Numbered from the stretch's first letter, positions 51,327 through 60,966 are shown. The stretch is DNA of 64,000 nt from Aestuariispira ectoiniformans (GCF_025136295.1 NZ_CP062788.1:1116001-1180000); one strand, 5' to 3'. Numbers and translations: made by a program. Notes: generated by a model not told the origin, from the sequence alone.

Positions 51327-52703
51327 ATGCACGTTTTTCGGAAAGTCCTCATCGCTGTTGGCGTAATTGCGAAGGCTCCAGGGGTGTTGATCGCCGTGGC
51401 TTTGCTCGTGCTGGCGCATACGGCCCATGCCCTGCCCGCGAAGGCGGATCAGACGGTGATCGTTCTGACGTCTTTTTCCGAAGACTACGTCGCGCCGATC
51501 AAACAGGCGTTCATGAAACGTCATCCGGATATTCGCCTGCGCTTCCTGTATAAGAAAACCCCTGCCGCCGTGGCGCATATCCTCAGCGGCCGCGGCCCGG
51601 TTCCGGATGTTTTCATCGCCAGTGCCGTCGATGCCTTCGAAAGTCTGAAGGCGTCAGGTCGTCTGGTATCCTTTTCTGGTGGTGGTAGCCAACAGCAAGG
51701 CATCAGGGACAAGGTCATCCTGAACGACCGGGACGGTTTCTACCGGGGGATTGCGCTTTCGGGCTATGGCGTGATGTGGAACGATGCCTATCTGTTCCGT
51801 CTGGGGCTTTCCGCGCCGCACTCCTGGGGGGACCTGTTACAGCCGCAATATGCAGGGCACATCGGCCTGACCTCTCCCACGCGTTCGGGCACGACCCATA
51901 TTATCGTCGAGATGATCCTGCAGCGTTACGGCTGGGAACGTGGTTGGGCCTATCTGCAGGAGCTTGCGGGAAATCTGGCCACCATCACGGCCCGCAGTTT
52001 CGGTGTGCGTGACGGCGTGCTGAAAGAACGTTTTGGGCTGGGGCTGGTCGTAGACTTCTTTGCTCTCGGGCCGCGCTATCGGCAACAACCGGTCGCCTTC
52101 AGCTATCTGGATGAAACGACGCTGGTACCGGCCAGCGGGGCCATGATCCGGGGTGGTGCAAACCCGAAAGCTGCCCTGACGTTTCTTAATTTTCTAACGT
52201 CACTGCCGGGCCAGGAATTGTTGCGTCATCCCGACCTGATGCGCTTGCCGGTCCGGGCGGACGCCTATCGGGTCTTCCCGGATGATTTTCCAAATCCCTT
52301 TGTCGAAGGGCGGTTTGTCGAAACGCGCCCTTTCGACAGGGCGCTTTCCAGCCGCCGCTATCATCTGGTCAATGCCATGTTTGACCGCCTGATCACCTAT
52401 CGCCTGCACAGCCTGAGGGAGGTCTGGGGGAAACTCCATGCCCTTGAAGGGCGTGAGGAGGCGAGTATTGACCATAGCAAATTGAGAGAGGCGCGCCGGG
52501 TTCTCACATCCGTGCCCGTGGGCGCGATGATGGCGGCGGATGACGCCTTCCTGTCCCAGTTCTCCCGCGTGCAGCCGGGCGTTGCCTATTCAAGCATGCA
52601 AACCCGGCTGGACGTGGAATGGAAACGTTATGGGGACCATGCGATCAAGCAGGCAGAACAGTTACTGCAGCAGGCCGCGCCAGTGGAAGGAAAAAGCCCA
52701 TGA
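51327..52703 (+). CDS. PgtC-like periplasmic solute-binding protein, sensory
   Basis: 458 residues with a signal peptide (LIAVALLVLAHTAHA). It is a type 2 binding protein of the iron/phosphoglycerate (AfuA/PgtC) group: TVIVLTSFSEDY, VPDVFIASAVDAFESLK, TSPTRSGTTHIIVEMIL and RSFGVRDGVL. It is a clear paralogue of the importer binding protein at 56653, sharing the SGTTH and SFGV-DG segments. Its stop overlaps the kinase ATG (ATGA). In Salmonella PgtC signals phosphoglycerate to PgtB; the same role is inferred here. Confidence 0.82.
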   Translation: MHVFRKVLIAVGVIAKAPGVLIAVALLVLAHTAHALPAKADQTVIVLTSFSEDYVAPIKQAFMKRHPDIRLRFLYKKTPAAVAHILSGRGPVPDVFIASAVDAFESLKASGRLVSFSGGGSQQQGIRDKVILNDRDGFYRGIALSGYGVMWNDAYLFRLGLSAPHSWGDLLQPQYAGHIGLTSPTRSGTTHIIVEMILQRYGWERGWAYLQELAGNLATITARSFGVRDGVLKERFGLGLVVDFFALGPRYRQQPVAFSYLDETTLVPASGAMIRGGANPKAALTFLNFLTSLPGQELLRHPDLMRLPVRADAYRVFPDDFPNPFVEGRFVETRPFDRALSSRRYHLVNAMFDRLITYRLHSLREVWGKLHALEGREEASIDHSKLREARRVLTSVPVGAMMAADDAFLSQFSRVQPGVAYSSMQTRLDVEWKRYGDHAIKQAEQLLQQAAPVEGKSP

Positions 52704-55090
52704 AACCATGGCATCGCTGGATCAGGGGGTATTCGCGTCGAATTGGAACGCGGTTGTTCATGGCCTTCGGTGCTGTTGCCGGGGTGACGGTCCTGTCGGC
52801 GATCGTGGCATGGATGGCTTTTGAGCGATTAAGCAACGACCTTTCCGACCTGACCGAAAATCAGCTTCCAGCAACTGCACTGGCAGCCAGGATTGCTGAA
52901 CTGGGCGGTGACATCCGGGCCCATATCCCCAACCTTCTCGCCGCCCCGTCAGAGCAGGAGCGCCTGAAGACAAAAACCGAAATCACGACGCAACTGGGGC
53001 AATTGGAAGATTTGCTGGAGCGGCAGTCGACGCTTATCGACAGCGCTGTCCGCCGGGATGTCCTGGCGATCCTGCCACAGATCAAGACCAATCTGACGAA
53101 GGTGGACGAGAATGTGCGCCTGCGCTTTGTCCTGAAAGCGCGCAACGCGGGCCTGATCGAAAGATTGCGTTGGGCGCATGCCGATTTCCTTGATGAGGTC
53201 GACCCGATCGTCGCGGATGCGCGGTTCAATATGGAAACGGCTCTGGACCGTTTGACCACGACGCCCGGAGGCAAGGCCCCTGATGAGGCGATTGCGGCCA
53301 TCCAGCAAACAACGGAGACCCGTGAAGCGGTCATGCGGGTGAATGCGGCCGGCAACCTTGCCGTAGGCCTGATCATGCGTGGCGCCAACCAGTCGTCTGT
53401 TGCGGAAATAGACGCAACACGTCATTTCCTGGCAGAAGTCGGGGATCATCTGGAGGATGCCGTGGCGCAAATCCGCCATGACCCGTCCAGTGTGACCCTT
53501 CGCCAGTCTGTGGAACAAATCCTCAATTTCTCGCGTGACGAACAGGATGTTCTGTCCTTGCGCAAGCAGGAACTGTTGTTTGAGGAACAGGGACGAAAAT
53601 ATGTTGCGGAGAACCGCCGTCTCTTCTCGCAGCTCGAAGGCATGCTGTCCTCGCAGATTGCGGCGGTGGAAACACGGGCGCAACGCGCAACACAGCTTGC
53701 GGAACAGCGTATCATACAGGAACGCTGGGTTCTGGTTTTGGCGGCATCCATATCGGTTTCCATCTTCATCTTCGTCGGATGGCGCTATGTGGCGAAACGC
53801 ATTGTCTGGCGGTTGTCTGATCTGGGGCGTTCCATGGCGGCCATTGCGGCGGGTGATCTGGAAGCGGAAGTGAATGTTTCCGGCGCTGACGAGATTTCCG
53901 AGATGGCGGAGGCCCTGCTGGTCTTTCGTAATACGGCACAGGAAGTTGAGGATTCCAACGCCCAGTCCATCATCGACAATTCGATGGTCGGGCTGGTGAA
54001 TACGAATGCCCGGGGCTATATCGAATTTGTGAACCCCAGCGCGGAAAAACTGTTCGGCGTGACGGCGGATCAGGTGCGTGGCAAGGGCTTTGTCGAAACC
54101 TTTCTGATGGCCGATGACCGGGTTGATCCGGATACGCTTTTCAACGGCCGGGAGACCTCTTTTTCCGAAATTCCGGGGCGCCGGGCCGATGGCAGGACTT
54201 TCTATCTGGACCTGACGTTACGGCCTTACAAGTTGCGGAATAAAAGACGCTGTCTGGTCACTGTAGAAGATGCAACCGAACGGCGCGAAGCCCGGAACAT
54301 TCTGGAAGACCGCATCACAGAGCGGACCCGCGAATTGCATGAGGCAAACCAGCAACTGACCAGCGAGATCAAAGAGAAGGTCGCCGCCCAGGAGGAGCTG
54401 GTGCAGGCCGCCAAGCTGGCGGTGCTGGGGCAGATGTCCGCCGGGATCGCCCATGAAACCAACCAGACTTTGTCGGCAATCACCTATAATGCCCATAACG
54501 CAAAAATCCTGCTTCAGCGTGATCGTCCGGAAGAGGCTGCAGGCTTTATTGAAAAGATCGGCGCGATTGCGGAGCGGATGGGGCAGACGGTCAACCACCT
54601 GAAGATATTTGCCCGGCGTCCGTCGAAGGATATTGCGCCGGTGGCCCTGGGCGAATGCATCCAACATGCGCTCTTCCTCTATCGGGAGCGCCTGGCAAAG
54701 CAAAATGTGGAGGTCCGGTATGATGGTCTGGGTGAAGACATACTCGTCCTGGCCGAACAGGTTCGCCTGGAGCAGGTCATCGTCAATCTGGTCGGCAATG
54801 CCCTGGACGCTATGAAGGACCGGCTGGCCGGCAGTCTCGACATCTCCGTTACGGGGCAGGCCCCCTGGGTCCGGCTTGAGATCACGGATAATGGCTGCGG
54901 CATCGACCCTTCCGATCTCGACAAGGTTTTCGATCCTTTCTTCACCTCGAAGGAGGTGGGGGAGGGGCTTGGTCTGGGACTCTCTATTTCCCAAAAAATC
55001 ATCAAGGATCTGAATGGCAGGCTGACGGTCCGGTCGGTCCCGGGGGAAGGTTCCACCTTCAGTATTTTCCTGAAACCTGCGGAGGCATAA
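52700..55090 (+). CDS. PgtB-like sensor histidine kinase with PAS domain
   Basis: 796 residues. Two membrane helices (about 17-38 and 342-360) flank a long helical periplasmic domain. HAMP, a PAS domain (SIIDNSMVGLVNTNARGYIEF), a coiled coil, HisKA and HATPase (DNGCGIDP, GEGLGLGLSISQ) follow. The phospho-histidine is near residue 585 in GIAHETNQTLSAI. The usual HEINQPL is changed: Ile to Thr and the conserved Pro to Thr. The ATG at 52700 overlaps the binding-protein stop; an earlier in-frame ATG at 52619 lies inside that gene. Confidence 0.9.
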   Translation: MKPWHRWIRGYSRRIGTRLFMAFGAVAGVTVLSAIVAWMAFERLSNDLSDLTENQLPATALAARIAELGGDIRAHIPNLLAAPSEQERLKTKTEITTQLGQLEDLLERQSTLIDSAVRRDVLAILPQIKTNLTKVDENVRLRFVLKARNAGLIERLRWAHADFLDEVDPIVADARFNMETALDRLTTTPGGKAPDEAIAAIQQTTETREAVMRVNAAGNLAVGLIMRGANQSSVAEIDATRHFLAEVGDHLEDAVAQIRHDPSSVTLRQSVEQILNFSRDEQDVLSLRKQELLFEEQGRKYVAENRRLFSQLEGMLSSQIAAVETRAQRATQLAEQRIIQERWVLVLAASISVSIFIFVGWRYVAKRIVWRLSDLGRSMAAIAAGDLEAEVNVSGADEISEMAEALLVFRNTAQEVEDSNAQSIIDNSMVGLVNTNARGYIEFVNPSAEKLFGVTADQVRGKGFVETFLMADDRVDPDTLFNGRETSFSEIPGRRADGRTFYLDLTLRPYKLRNKRRCLVTVEDATERREARNILEDRITERTRELHEANQQLTSEIKEKVAAQEELVQAAKLAVLGQMSAGIAHETNQTLSAITYNAHNAKILLQRDRPEEAAGFIEKIGAIAERMGQTVNHLKIFARRPSKDIAPVALGECIQHALFLYRERLAKQNVEVRYDGLGEDILVLAEQVRLEQVIVNLVGNALDAMKDRLAGSLDISVTGQAPWVRLEITDNGCGIDPSDLDKVFDPFFTSKEVGEGLGLGLSISQKIIKDLNGRLTVRSVPGEGSTFSIFLKPAEA

Positions 55091-55093
55091 CGC

Positions 55094-56470
55094 ATGGTCA
55101 AATATAATAAGGTTTTGTTGGTTGAAGATGACGATGGTGTTCGCGAGGCCGCCAGGGTGACCCTGGAACTGGCCGGGTTTGATGTGACCGAAATGTCGAA
55201 CGGCATGGCGGCCTATGACTTCGTGACGCCCAACTGGTCGGGAATTGTTGTGTCCGACGTGCGCATGCCCGGCATGGACGGGTTGGAACTGTTGAGCCGG
55301 TTGAAACATAGCTGCCCGGACGTTCCGGTGATCCTGGTCACAGGCCACGGCGATATCACCATGGCGGTGAAGGCCGTTCGTGCCGGTGCCTATGATTTCA
55401 TCGAAAAACCGGTATCGCCGGAATTGCTGATCGACGTGGTGAGGCGGGCGTTGCAGACTCATCAACTCATGCTGGAAAACCGTGAATTGCGGGACCTTCT
55501 GGTGGAACGCGGCAGCCTGGAGGGGCGTGTAATCGGTTCCGCCCCTTCCATGGTGGCGTTGCGCCAGTTGGTCCAGAATCTGGCCCAGACGGATGTCGAT
55601 GTTCTCATCAACGGCGAGACGGGGACGGGCAAGGAAATGGTGGCGCGCGCCCTGCATGACTTTGGCAATCGTGCGGATGGACAGTTCGTGGCGTTGAACT
55701 GTGGCGCGCTTCCCGAAACGGTTATCGAAAGCGAGCTGTTCGGCCATGAAGCAGGTGCCTTTACAGGGGCGAATAAGCGGCGGATCGGTAAGATTGAATT
55801 CTCCGCCGGGGGCACCCTGTTTCTGGATGAAATCGAGAGCATGCCGCTCCACCTTCAGGTAAAGCTTTTGCGTGTGCTGCAGGAACGGTCCATCGAGCGT
55901 CTGGGGGGCAATGAGACCCTGCCGGTCGATATCCGCATCGTCGCTGCGACCAAATGCGATCTTCTGGAGGCTGCCAAGCGTGGAGAATTCCGCGAGGATT
56001 TCTATTACCGCATTGGCGTGGCTCAGATTGATCTGCCGCCCTTGCGCGACCGGCTTGGCGATATCCCCATATTATTTGCCCATTTCGTCCAGCAGGCATC
56101 GGAACGGTTGCGCAAGGATGTCCCGGCAATCGAACCGCAGCATATCGCCAACCTGACTGCGCGCAGTTGGGAAGGGAATGTGCGTGAGCTGCGCAATGTC
56201 GCGGAACGTTTCGTTCTGGGGATTTCCAGACAATTGACCGCCGACATGCCGGATGTGATGGATGGAAAGGCGGCAATGCCGTCAGGGGTGTCCAGCCTGG
56301 ACGAACAGCTTGCCCTCTTTGAAAAGCGGCTCATCGAAGCCGCCCTGGAACGCCATCAGGGTCGGGTTTCGGAAACGGCCTCCGAACTGGGTGTGCCGCG
56401 GAAAAAACTTTATCTGCGGATGAAGCGTTTCGATATCGACAAGTCGGATTTCAAGCTGCAGGCGGTTTGA
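55094..56470 (+). CDS. PgtA/DctD-like sigma-54 response regulator
   Basis: 458 residues. Receiver domain with Asp in GIVVSDVRMPGMDGLEL. AAA+ domain: Walker A GETGTGKEMVARALH, GAFTGA loop, Walker B GGTLFLDEIESMP. Fis-type DNA-binding end with SETASELGVPRKKLYLRMKRF. It begins three bases after the kinase stop. Predicted targets are the importer operon just downstream, the acid phosphatase gene and its own operon, all with sigma-54-type promoters. Confidence 0.93.
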   Translation: MVKYNKVLLVEDDDGVREAARVTLELAGFDVTEMSNGMAAYDFVTPNWSGIVVSDVRMPGMDGLELLSRLKHSCPDVPVILVTGHGDITMAVKAVRAGAYDFIEKPVSPELLIDVVRRALQTHQLMLENRELRDLLVERGSLEGRVIGSAPSMVALRQLVQNLAQTDVDVLINGETGTGKEMVARALHDFGNRADGQFVALNCGALPETVIESELFGHEAGAFTGANKRRIGKIEFSAGGTLFLDEIESMPLHLQVKLLRVLQERSIERLGGNETLPVDIRIVAATKCDLLEAAKRGEFREDFYYRIGVAQIDLPPLRDRLGDIPILFAHFVQQASERLRKDVPAIEPQHIANLTARSWEGNVRELRNVAERFVLGISRQLTADMPDVMDGKAAMPSGVSSLDEQLALFEKRLIEAALERHQGRVSETASELGVPRKKLYLRMKRFDIDKSDFKLQAV

Positions 56471-56579
56471 GACAGGATCAGCCCATTCGGCGTTTCGGCA
56501 CGTGTCAAAAGTAACTCAAAATTATCTGAATAGAATAAAAATATCTTTGATATCAGTATATTATGCCTTGTTTGGGAAC

Positions 56580-56594
56580 TGGCACGTGCCTTGC
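56580..56594 (+). promoter_or_regulatory. Sigma-54 promoter of the ABC importer operon
   Basis: TGGCACGTGCCTTGC matches TGGCACG-N4-TTGC exactly. Transcription should start near 56606, 47 bases before the ATG. An AT-rich segment just upstream (56521-56560) has an ATATC-TTT-GATAT repeat and a near-match to an IHF site on the minus strand, fitting a DNA bend between enhancer and promoter. Confidence 0.85.
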
Positions 56595-56652
56595 GATTTG
56601 GCCCTTCATAAGTCCCTGAGTGGACTGGTCACAATAATGAAGGGTTCCGAAC

Positions 56653-58008
56653 ATGAGGCTTCCATCAAGTAGACTAACAAAGATATTCTCCGGTCTTGTT
56701 CTTGCCGGTGGGGTGGCGCTGTCGCCGCTGACCGCCATGGCGCAGGATCAGAAACTGGTAATCGTCACGTCATTCCCGTCCGACCTGACGAAGGTGTTCA
56801 AGGACGCCTTTGAGAAGGAATATCCGGCGACCAAACTGGAAATCCTGAAAAAGTCGACCTCGTCGGGCATCAAATACGTTCAGGAAACCGCTGGCAACAA
56901 CCAGAGCGATCTGTTCTGGGCCTCTGCGCCGGACGCGTTTGAAGTACTCAAAGGCGATAACCTTCTGCAGGAATACCGCAGCCGCGTGGATGGCATCCCT
57001 GATAAAGTCGGCGCGTTCCCGATCAATGATCCGGACGGTTACTACAAGGGCTTTGCCGCGGCCGGTTACGGCTTCATGTGGAATACCCGCTATATGAAGG
57101 CCAAAGGCCTTCCTGAGCCGAAAGAATGGGAAGACCTGCGCAAGCCCGTCTACCACGGGCATCTGGGTATGTCCGCACCTTCGCGGTCCGGCACGACGCA
57201 TCTGACTGTGGAGACGATCCTGCAGGGCAAGGGCTGGGATGAAGGCTGGAAAGTCCTGAAAGACATGTCGGGCAACTTCAAAACCATCACCGAGCGCAGC
57301 TTCGGTGTTCCCGACGGCGTGAACAGCGGCAACTTCGGCGTCGGTATTGTCATCGACTTCTTCGGCCTGTCTTCCAAAGGCGCGGGTTTCCCTGTTGAGT
57401 TCCGTTATCCGACCGTGACGACGCTGGTCCCGGCGAATATCGGCGTTATCAAGAATGCCCCCAATCCCGAAGCCGCGGGCAAGTTTATCGACTTCCTGCT
57501 GTCTGAAAAGGGCCAGGAACTGCTGCTCGATCCGAAAATCCGCCGCCTGCCCGTCAATCCGGCAATCTATGCCAAGGCACCTGCCGATTTCCCCAATCCC
57601 TTCAAGGACAGCTCGATCGGTGCGGCTTTGAAATTCGATCTGGATCAGTCGAAGGAGCGTTACAACCTCGTCAACTCCCTGTTTGACGTGATGATCACCT
57701 ATCGTATGGAAGATCTGCAGGAAGCAACCGCGAAAATCCAGGAACTGGAAGCGGCACTGGCAGAAACCCCGAATGACCAGGCCGGCAGCATGCTTGTTCT
57801 GGCGAAGAAGCTCGTGGCCCAGGTTCCGATTACCGAAGCACAGTCCCTGGACAAGGATTTCGCCGCGATCTTCACGAAAAAGCGCAAGAAGGCGACCGAC
57901 ACTGTAACCGGTCGTCAGGCAGAGGTGGAGCAGGAATGGGACACCTTCACCGTCAACAACTACCGGAAAGCGACCGAGGTCGCTGAGAAAGCACTGGATC
58001 TGCTTTAA
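56653..58008 (+). CDS. ABC importer solute-binding protein (AfuA/PgtC-like)
   Basis: 451 residues with a signal peptide (KIFSGLVLAGGVALSPLTAMA). Binding-protein segments are LVIVTSFPSDLTKVF, SDLFWASAPDAFEVLK, SAPSRSGTTHLTVETIL and VVIDFF-type GIVIDFFGL. The group includes ferric-ion, 2-aminoethylphosphonate and hexose-phosphate (AfuA) binders. The absence of paired iron-binding tyrosines of FbpA type and the phosphatase context favour an organophosphate (inference). The extra C-terminal helical region of about 80 residues (LQEATAKIQELEAAL) is shared in position with the sensory paralogue. Confidence 0.85.
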   Translation: MRLPSSRLTKIFSGLVLAGGVALSPLTAMAQDQKLVIVTSFPSDLTKVFKDAFEKEYPATKLEILKKSTSSGIKYVQETAGNNQSDLFWASAPDAFEVLKGDNLLQEYRSRVDGIPDKVGAFPINDPDGYYKGFAAAGYGFMWNTRYMKAKGLPEPKEWEDLRKPVYHGHLGMSAPSRSGTTHLTVETILQGKGWDEGWKVLKDMSGNFKTITERSFGVPDGVNSGNFGVGIVIDFFGLSSKGAGFPVEFRYPTVTTLVPANIGVIKNAPNPEAAGKFIDFLLSEKGQELLLDPKIRRLPVNPAIYAKAPADFPNPFKDSSIGAALKFDLDQSKERYNLVNSLFDVMITYRMEDLQEATAKIQELEAALAETPNDQAGSMLVLAKKLVAQVPITEAQSLDKDFAAIFTKKRKKATDTVTGRQAEVEQEWDTFTVNNYRKATEVAEKALDLL

Positions 58009-58082
58009 GTCCTCCCATAGATGCGGGCCGTGTGTCCCTGTGGACCGGTCCGCATCCCCCCGATTTTAGGAGAGTAACTGTC

Positions 58083-59789
58083 ATGTCCGCCGTTACCTGG
58101 GCCCGGCTTGTGCCGCGTGGCCAATGGGGACCTGCAATCGTCGCCATGCTGATCGGCGCTTTTCTGCTGACCTTTCTTGCGGTCCCCGTGGCAAAAGTTG
58201 TGTTTGTCGCCTTTCAAAATCCGTCGACCGGCGACTTCACCCTTTTGAACTTTAGCGATTTCTTCAACACATCCCTGTTCCGGGAATCCTTCTGGAACTC
58301 CTTTTATGTGGCCTCCATGTCGGTCGTGGTGGCAACGGCCATTGCGCTGCCGCTGGCCTATATCACGACCCGTTTCAATTTTGGCGGGGCTGCAATTATC
58401 CAGACATTGGGGATCATTCCCCTGATCATGCCGCCTTTCGTCGGCGCGGTGGCCATGCAACTGCTGTTCGGGGGGAATGGCAGCGTAAACCTGCTGCTCG
58501 ACGACTATTTCGGTTTTACGATCCCCTTCATGGAGGGGTTGAACGGGGTGATTTTCGTTCAGTCCATTCACTATTTCCCCTTCATCCTGATCAACCTGTC
58601 AGCGAGCCTTGCCAATATTGACCGTTCCATGGAAGAGGCCGCCTTGTCGCTCGGTGCGTCCGGCATGCGTCTCTTCCGGCGTGTTGTCTTTCCGCTGGGC
58701 ATGCCCGGCTATATTGCCGGGGCGTCGCTGGTCTTCCTGAAGGTTTTCGACGATCTCGGTACGCCGCTGTTGTTGAACGTCAACAATATGCTGGCGCCGC
58801 AGGCCTATCTGCGGATTTCGTCGGTCGGGATTTCCGACCCGATGGGCTATGTGATTTCTGTTATTCTCGTGGTCTTTTCCCTCTTCTCGCTGTGGGTTTC
58901 CTTCCTGGCGATGAAGGGCAAGGACTATGCCACCACGCAGAAGGGCGGGGGCGGTCTGATGCGCCGCGATCTGTCCACGATGGAAAAGCTGGGTTGCTAT
59001 GCCCTGATCCTGTTCATCCTGCTGGTGGTCCTGTCGCCGCATATCGGTTTGACATTGCTGTCTTTTGGCACGATCTGGTCCTTCAGTGTCCTGCCGGACG
59101 GGTTTACCTTCGACCACTATCTGGAAATGTATAATTCCGCCGGTCAGTTCATCAAAAATACGCTGCTCTATGCCGGTCTGGCCGGTTTGATTGACGTGAT
59201 CTTCGGAACGGCCATTGCCTATGTGGTCTGGCGGACCGGGATCGCTGGCCGTAAGGCGCTGGATTTCCTCGCCATGGCGGCATTGGCCGTGCCGGGCGTG
59301 GTTCTGGGCATCGGTTACCTGCGCGCCTTTTATCAGGTCGATTTGCCGTTCGGCGGCGGATCGCTGGCGAGCTTCTGGCTGATCATTGTCATCGCGCTCT
59401 CCGTGCGGCGTCTGCCCTATGCCCTGCGGGCCTGTGTTGCAGCACTGCAGCAGGTCTCTGTCTCTCTTGAAGAAGCGGCGGAAAATCTGGGCGCGACCAA
59501 ATGGGGCACTGTGCGCCGTATCGTCGTACCGTTGATGGGCGGCGGTATACTTGCCGGTTTTGTAACCAGTTTTGCCACGGCGGCGGTAGAGCTGTCGGCG
59601 ACGATCATGCTGGTCTCCAACGAGGCGGATGCGCCGCTGGCCTATGGCATTTACGTCTTCATGCAGTCGGCGGCGGGCCGTGGTTCAGGGGCGGCGCTGG
59701 GGATTGTGGCCGTGTTGGTGGTCGCGATCGGTACCTATGCCTCCCACAAGATCATTGAACGTACAAAGAACCAACAAGCGATGGATTGA
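58083..59789 (+). CDS. ABC importer permease, two fused domains
   Basis: 568 residues with about 12 membrane helices, a head-to-tail fusion of two BPD_transp_1 domains. Each half has an EAA loop: EEAALSLGASGMRLFRRVV..G and EEAAENLGATKWGTVRRIVVPLMGG. This is the FbpB/AfuB/PhnU-type layout for iron, phosphonate or sugar-phosphate importers. The ATG at 58083 follows AGGAGAG, better than an in-frame start at 58032. 74 bases separate it from the binding-protein gene. Confidence 0.92.
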   Translation: MSAVTWARLVPRGQWGPAIVAMLIGAFLLTFLAVPVAKVVFVAFQNPSTGDFTLLNFSDFFNTSLFRESFWNSFYVASMSVVVATAIALPLAYITTRFNFGGAAIIQTLGIIPLIMPPFVGAVAMQLLFGGNGSVNLLLDDYFGFTIPFMEGLNGVIFVQSIHYFPFILINLSASLANIDRSMEEAALSLGASGMRLFRRVVFPLGMPGYIAGASLVFLKVFDDLGTPLLLNVNNMLAPQAYLRISSVGISDPMGYVISVILVVFSLFSLWVSFLAMKGKDYATTQKGGGGLMRRDLSTMEKLGCYALILFILLVVLSPHIGLTLLSFGTIWSFSVLPDGFTFDHYLEMYNSAGQFIKNTLLYAGLAGLIDVIFGTAIAYVVWRTGIAGRKALDFLAMAALAVPGVVLGIGYLRAFYQVDLPFGGGSLASFWLIIVIALSVRRLPYALRACVAALQQVSVSLEEAAENLGATKWGTVRRIVVPLMGGGILAGFVTSFATAAVELSATIMLVSNEADAPLAYGIYVFMQSAAGRGSGAALGIVAVLVVAIGTYASHKIIERTKNQQAMD

Positions 59790-59815
59790 TCCATTCGAAC
59801 AGGAGACCAATTGCC

Positions 59816-60904
59816 ATGTCTTTCACGATGAATGAATCCGTAGGGATCACGATTGACAATGTCGGGCTTCGGTTCGGCAATACGGAAGTCCTCAAGGGCG
59901 TTAATATGGAGATCAAGCCCGGCGAGTTCTTTGCCTTCCTCGGCCCGTCCGGGTCGGGTAAGTCAACCTTGCTGCGGGCTATCGCGGGTTTTGGGCCGAC
60001 GCCGAGCGGCCGCATCCTGATCGGGGACGAAGACGTTACCAAACTGCCCCCGCACAAACGCAATGTGGGCATGGTGTTTCAAAGCTATGCCCTGTGGCCC
60101 CATATGACGGTGCGCAAGAATGTGGCCTTCGGACTGGAGGAACGCCGGGTGCCGAAAAACCAGATCGACGATCTGGTTGATGAGGCGCTGGACCTGGTCG
60201 GTCTGAAGCATCTTGCCGACCGCAGGCCGTCGCAACTGTCAGGCGGCCAGCAACAGCGTATCGCCCTGGCCCGGACCATTGTGGTCAAGCCGCGTGTCCT
60301 GCTGCTGGATGAACCATTGTCCAACCTGGATGCCAATCTGCGCGTCCAGATGCGCCGCGATATCCTGGCGTTGCAGCGGAAATTGGGGCTGACCACTATC
60401 TTCGTCACCCATGACCAGGAAGAGGCAAACACCACGTCTGACAGGATCGCGGTACTCAATGAAGGCGTGATCCAGCAGATGGGCGCGCCGGTTGACCTCT
60501 ATGACCGGCCCGCCAACCGTTTTGTCGCCTCCTTCCTGGGAACGGCAAATATACTGGATGGCGCGGTGGATGCTGCTGACGGTACGCCATGCTTCCGGTC
60601 GAACGGCAAGATTTCCATTCCCGTGACCAGTGATGTTCAGGGCGATGCCTGTCTTGTCTTCCGGCCCCAGAATGCTGCCATCCACCAGGCCGGCGTGGCA
60701 CCGAAAGATGGTGAAATCCTCCTTCAAGGGGCGATCAGGGACCGGGAATTCCTGGGTAATGTGGTCCGCTATGGGGTCGCCGTGGGTGATCATTACCTGC
60801 TGGTCGACGATATCCATCAGAACGGCCACAGCTATCTGGAGCCCGGGACGGCGGTGGAACTGACCCTGCCTGCCGATAGGCCAGTCGTTCTCGGTAAGGT
60901 TTAA
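59816..60904 (+). CDS. ABC importer ATPase (AfuC/PotA-like)
   Basis: 362 residues. Walker A GPSGSGKST, signature LSGGQQQRIALAR, Walker B RVLLLDEPLSNLDA and a switch His in FVTHDQEEA are all intact. A C-terminal TOBE domain (about 280-360) follows, as in CUT1/FbpC/AfuC ATPases. The ATG at 59816 has AGGAG ten bases upstream. It powers the fused permease at the inner membrane. Confidence 0.94.
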   Translation: MSFTMNESVGITIDNVGLRFGNTEVLKGVNMEIKPGEFFAFLGPSGSGKSTLLRAIAGFGPTPSGRILIGDEDVTKLPPHKRNVGMVFQSYALWPHMTVRKNVAFGLEERRVPKNQIDDLVDEALDLVGLKHLADRRPSQLSGGQQQRIALARTIVVKPRVLLLDEPLSNLDANLRVQMRRDILALQRKLGLTTIFVTHDQEEANTTSDRIAVLNEGVIQQMGAPVDLYDRPANRFVASFLGTANILDGAVDAADGTPCFRSNGKISIPVTSDVQGDACLVFRPQNAAIHQAGVAPKDGEILLQGAIRDREFLGNVVRYGVAVGDHYLLVDDIHQNGHSYLEPGTAVELTLPADRPVVLGKV

Positions 60905-60917
60905 GCCCATTGTCAAA

Positions 60918-60944
60918 GGGGTGGGCATTCCGATGTCCCACCCC
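60918..60944 (+). terminator. Intra-operon hairpin between ATPase and phosphatase genes
   Basis: GGGGTGGG (60918-60925) pairs with CCCACCCC (60937-60944), followed by GATTTCTTTG. It lies between the ATPase stop (60904) and the phosphatase GTG (60967). It may lower downstream expression or end the importer transcript. Confidence 0.5.
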
Positions 60945-60966
60945 GATTTCTTTGCAGGAGAAATCC

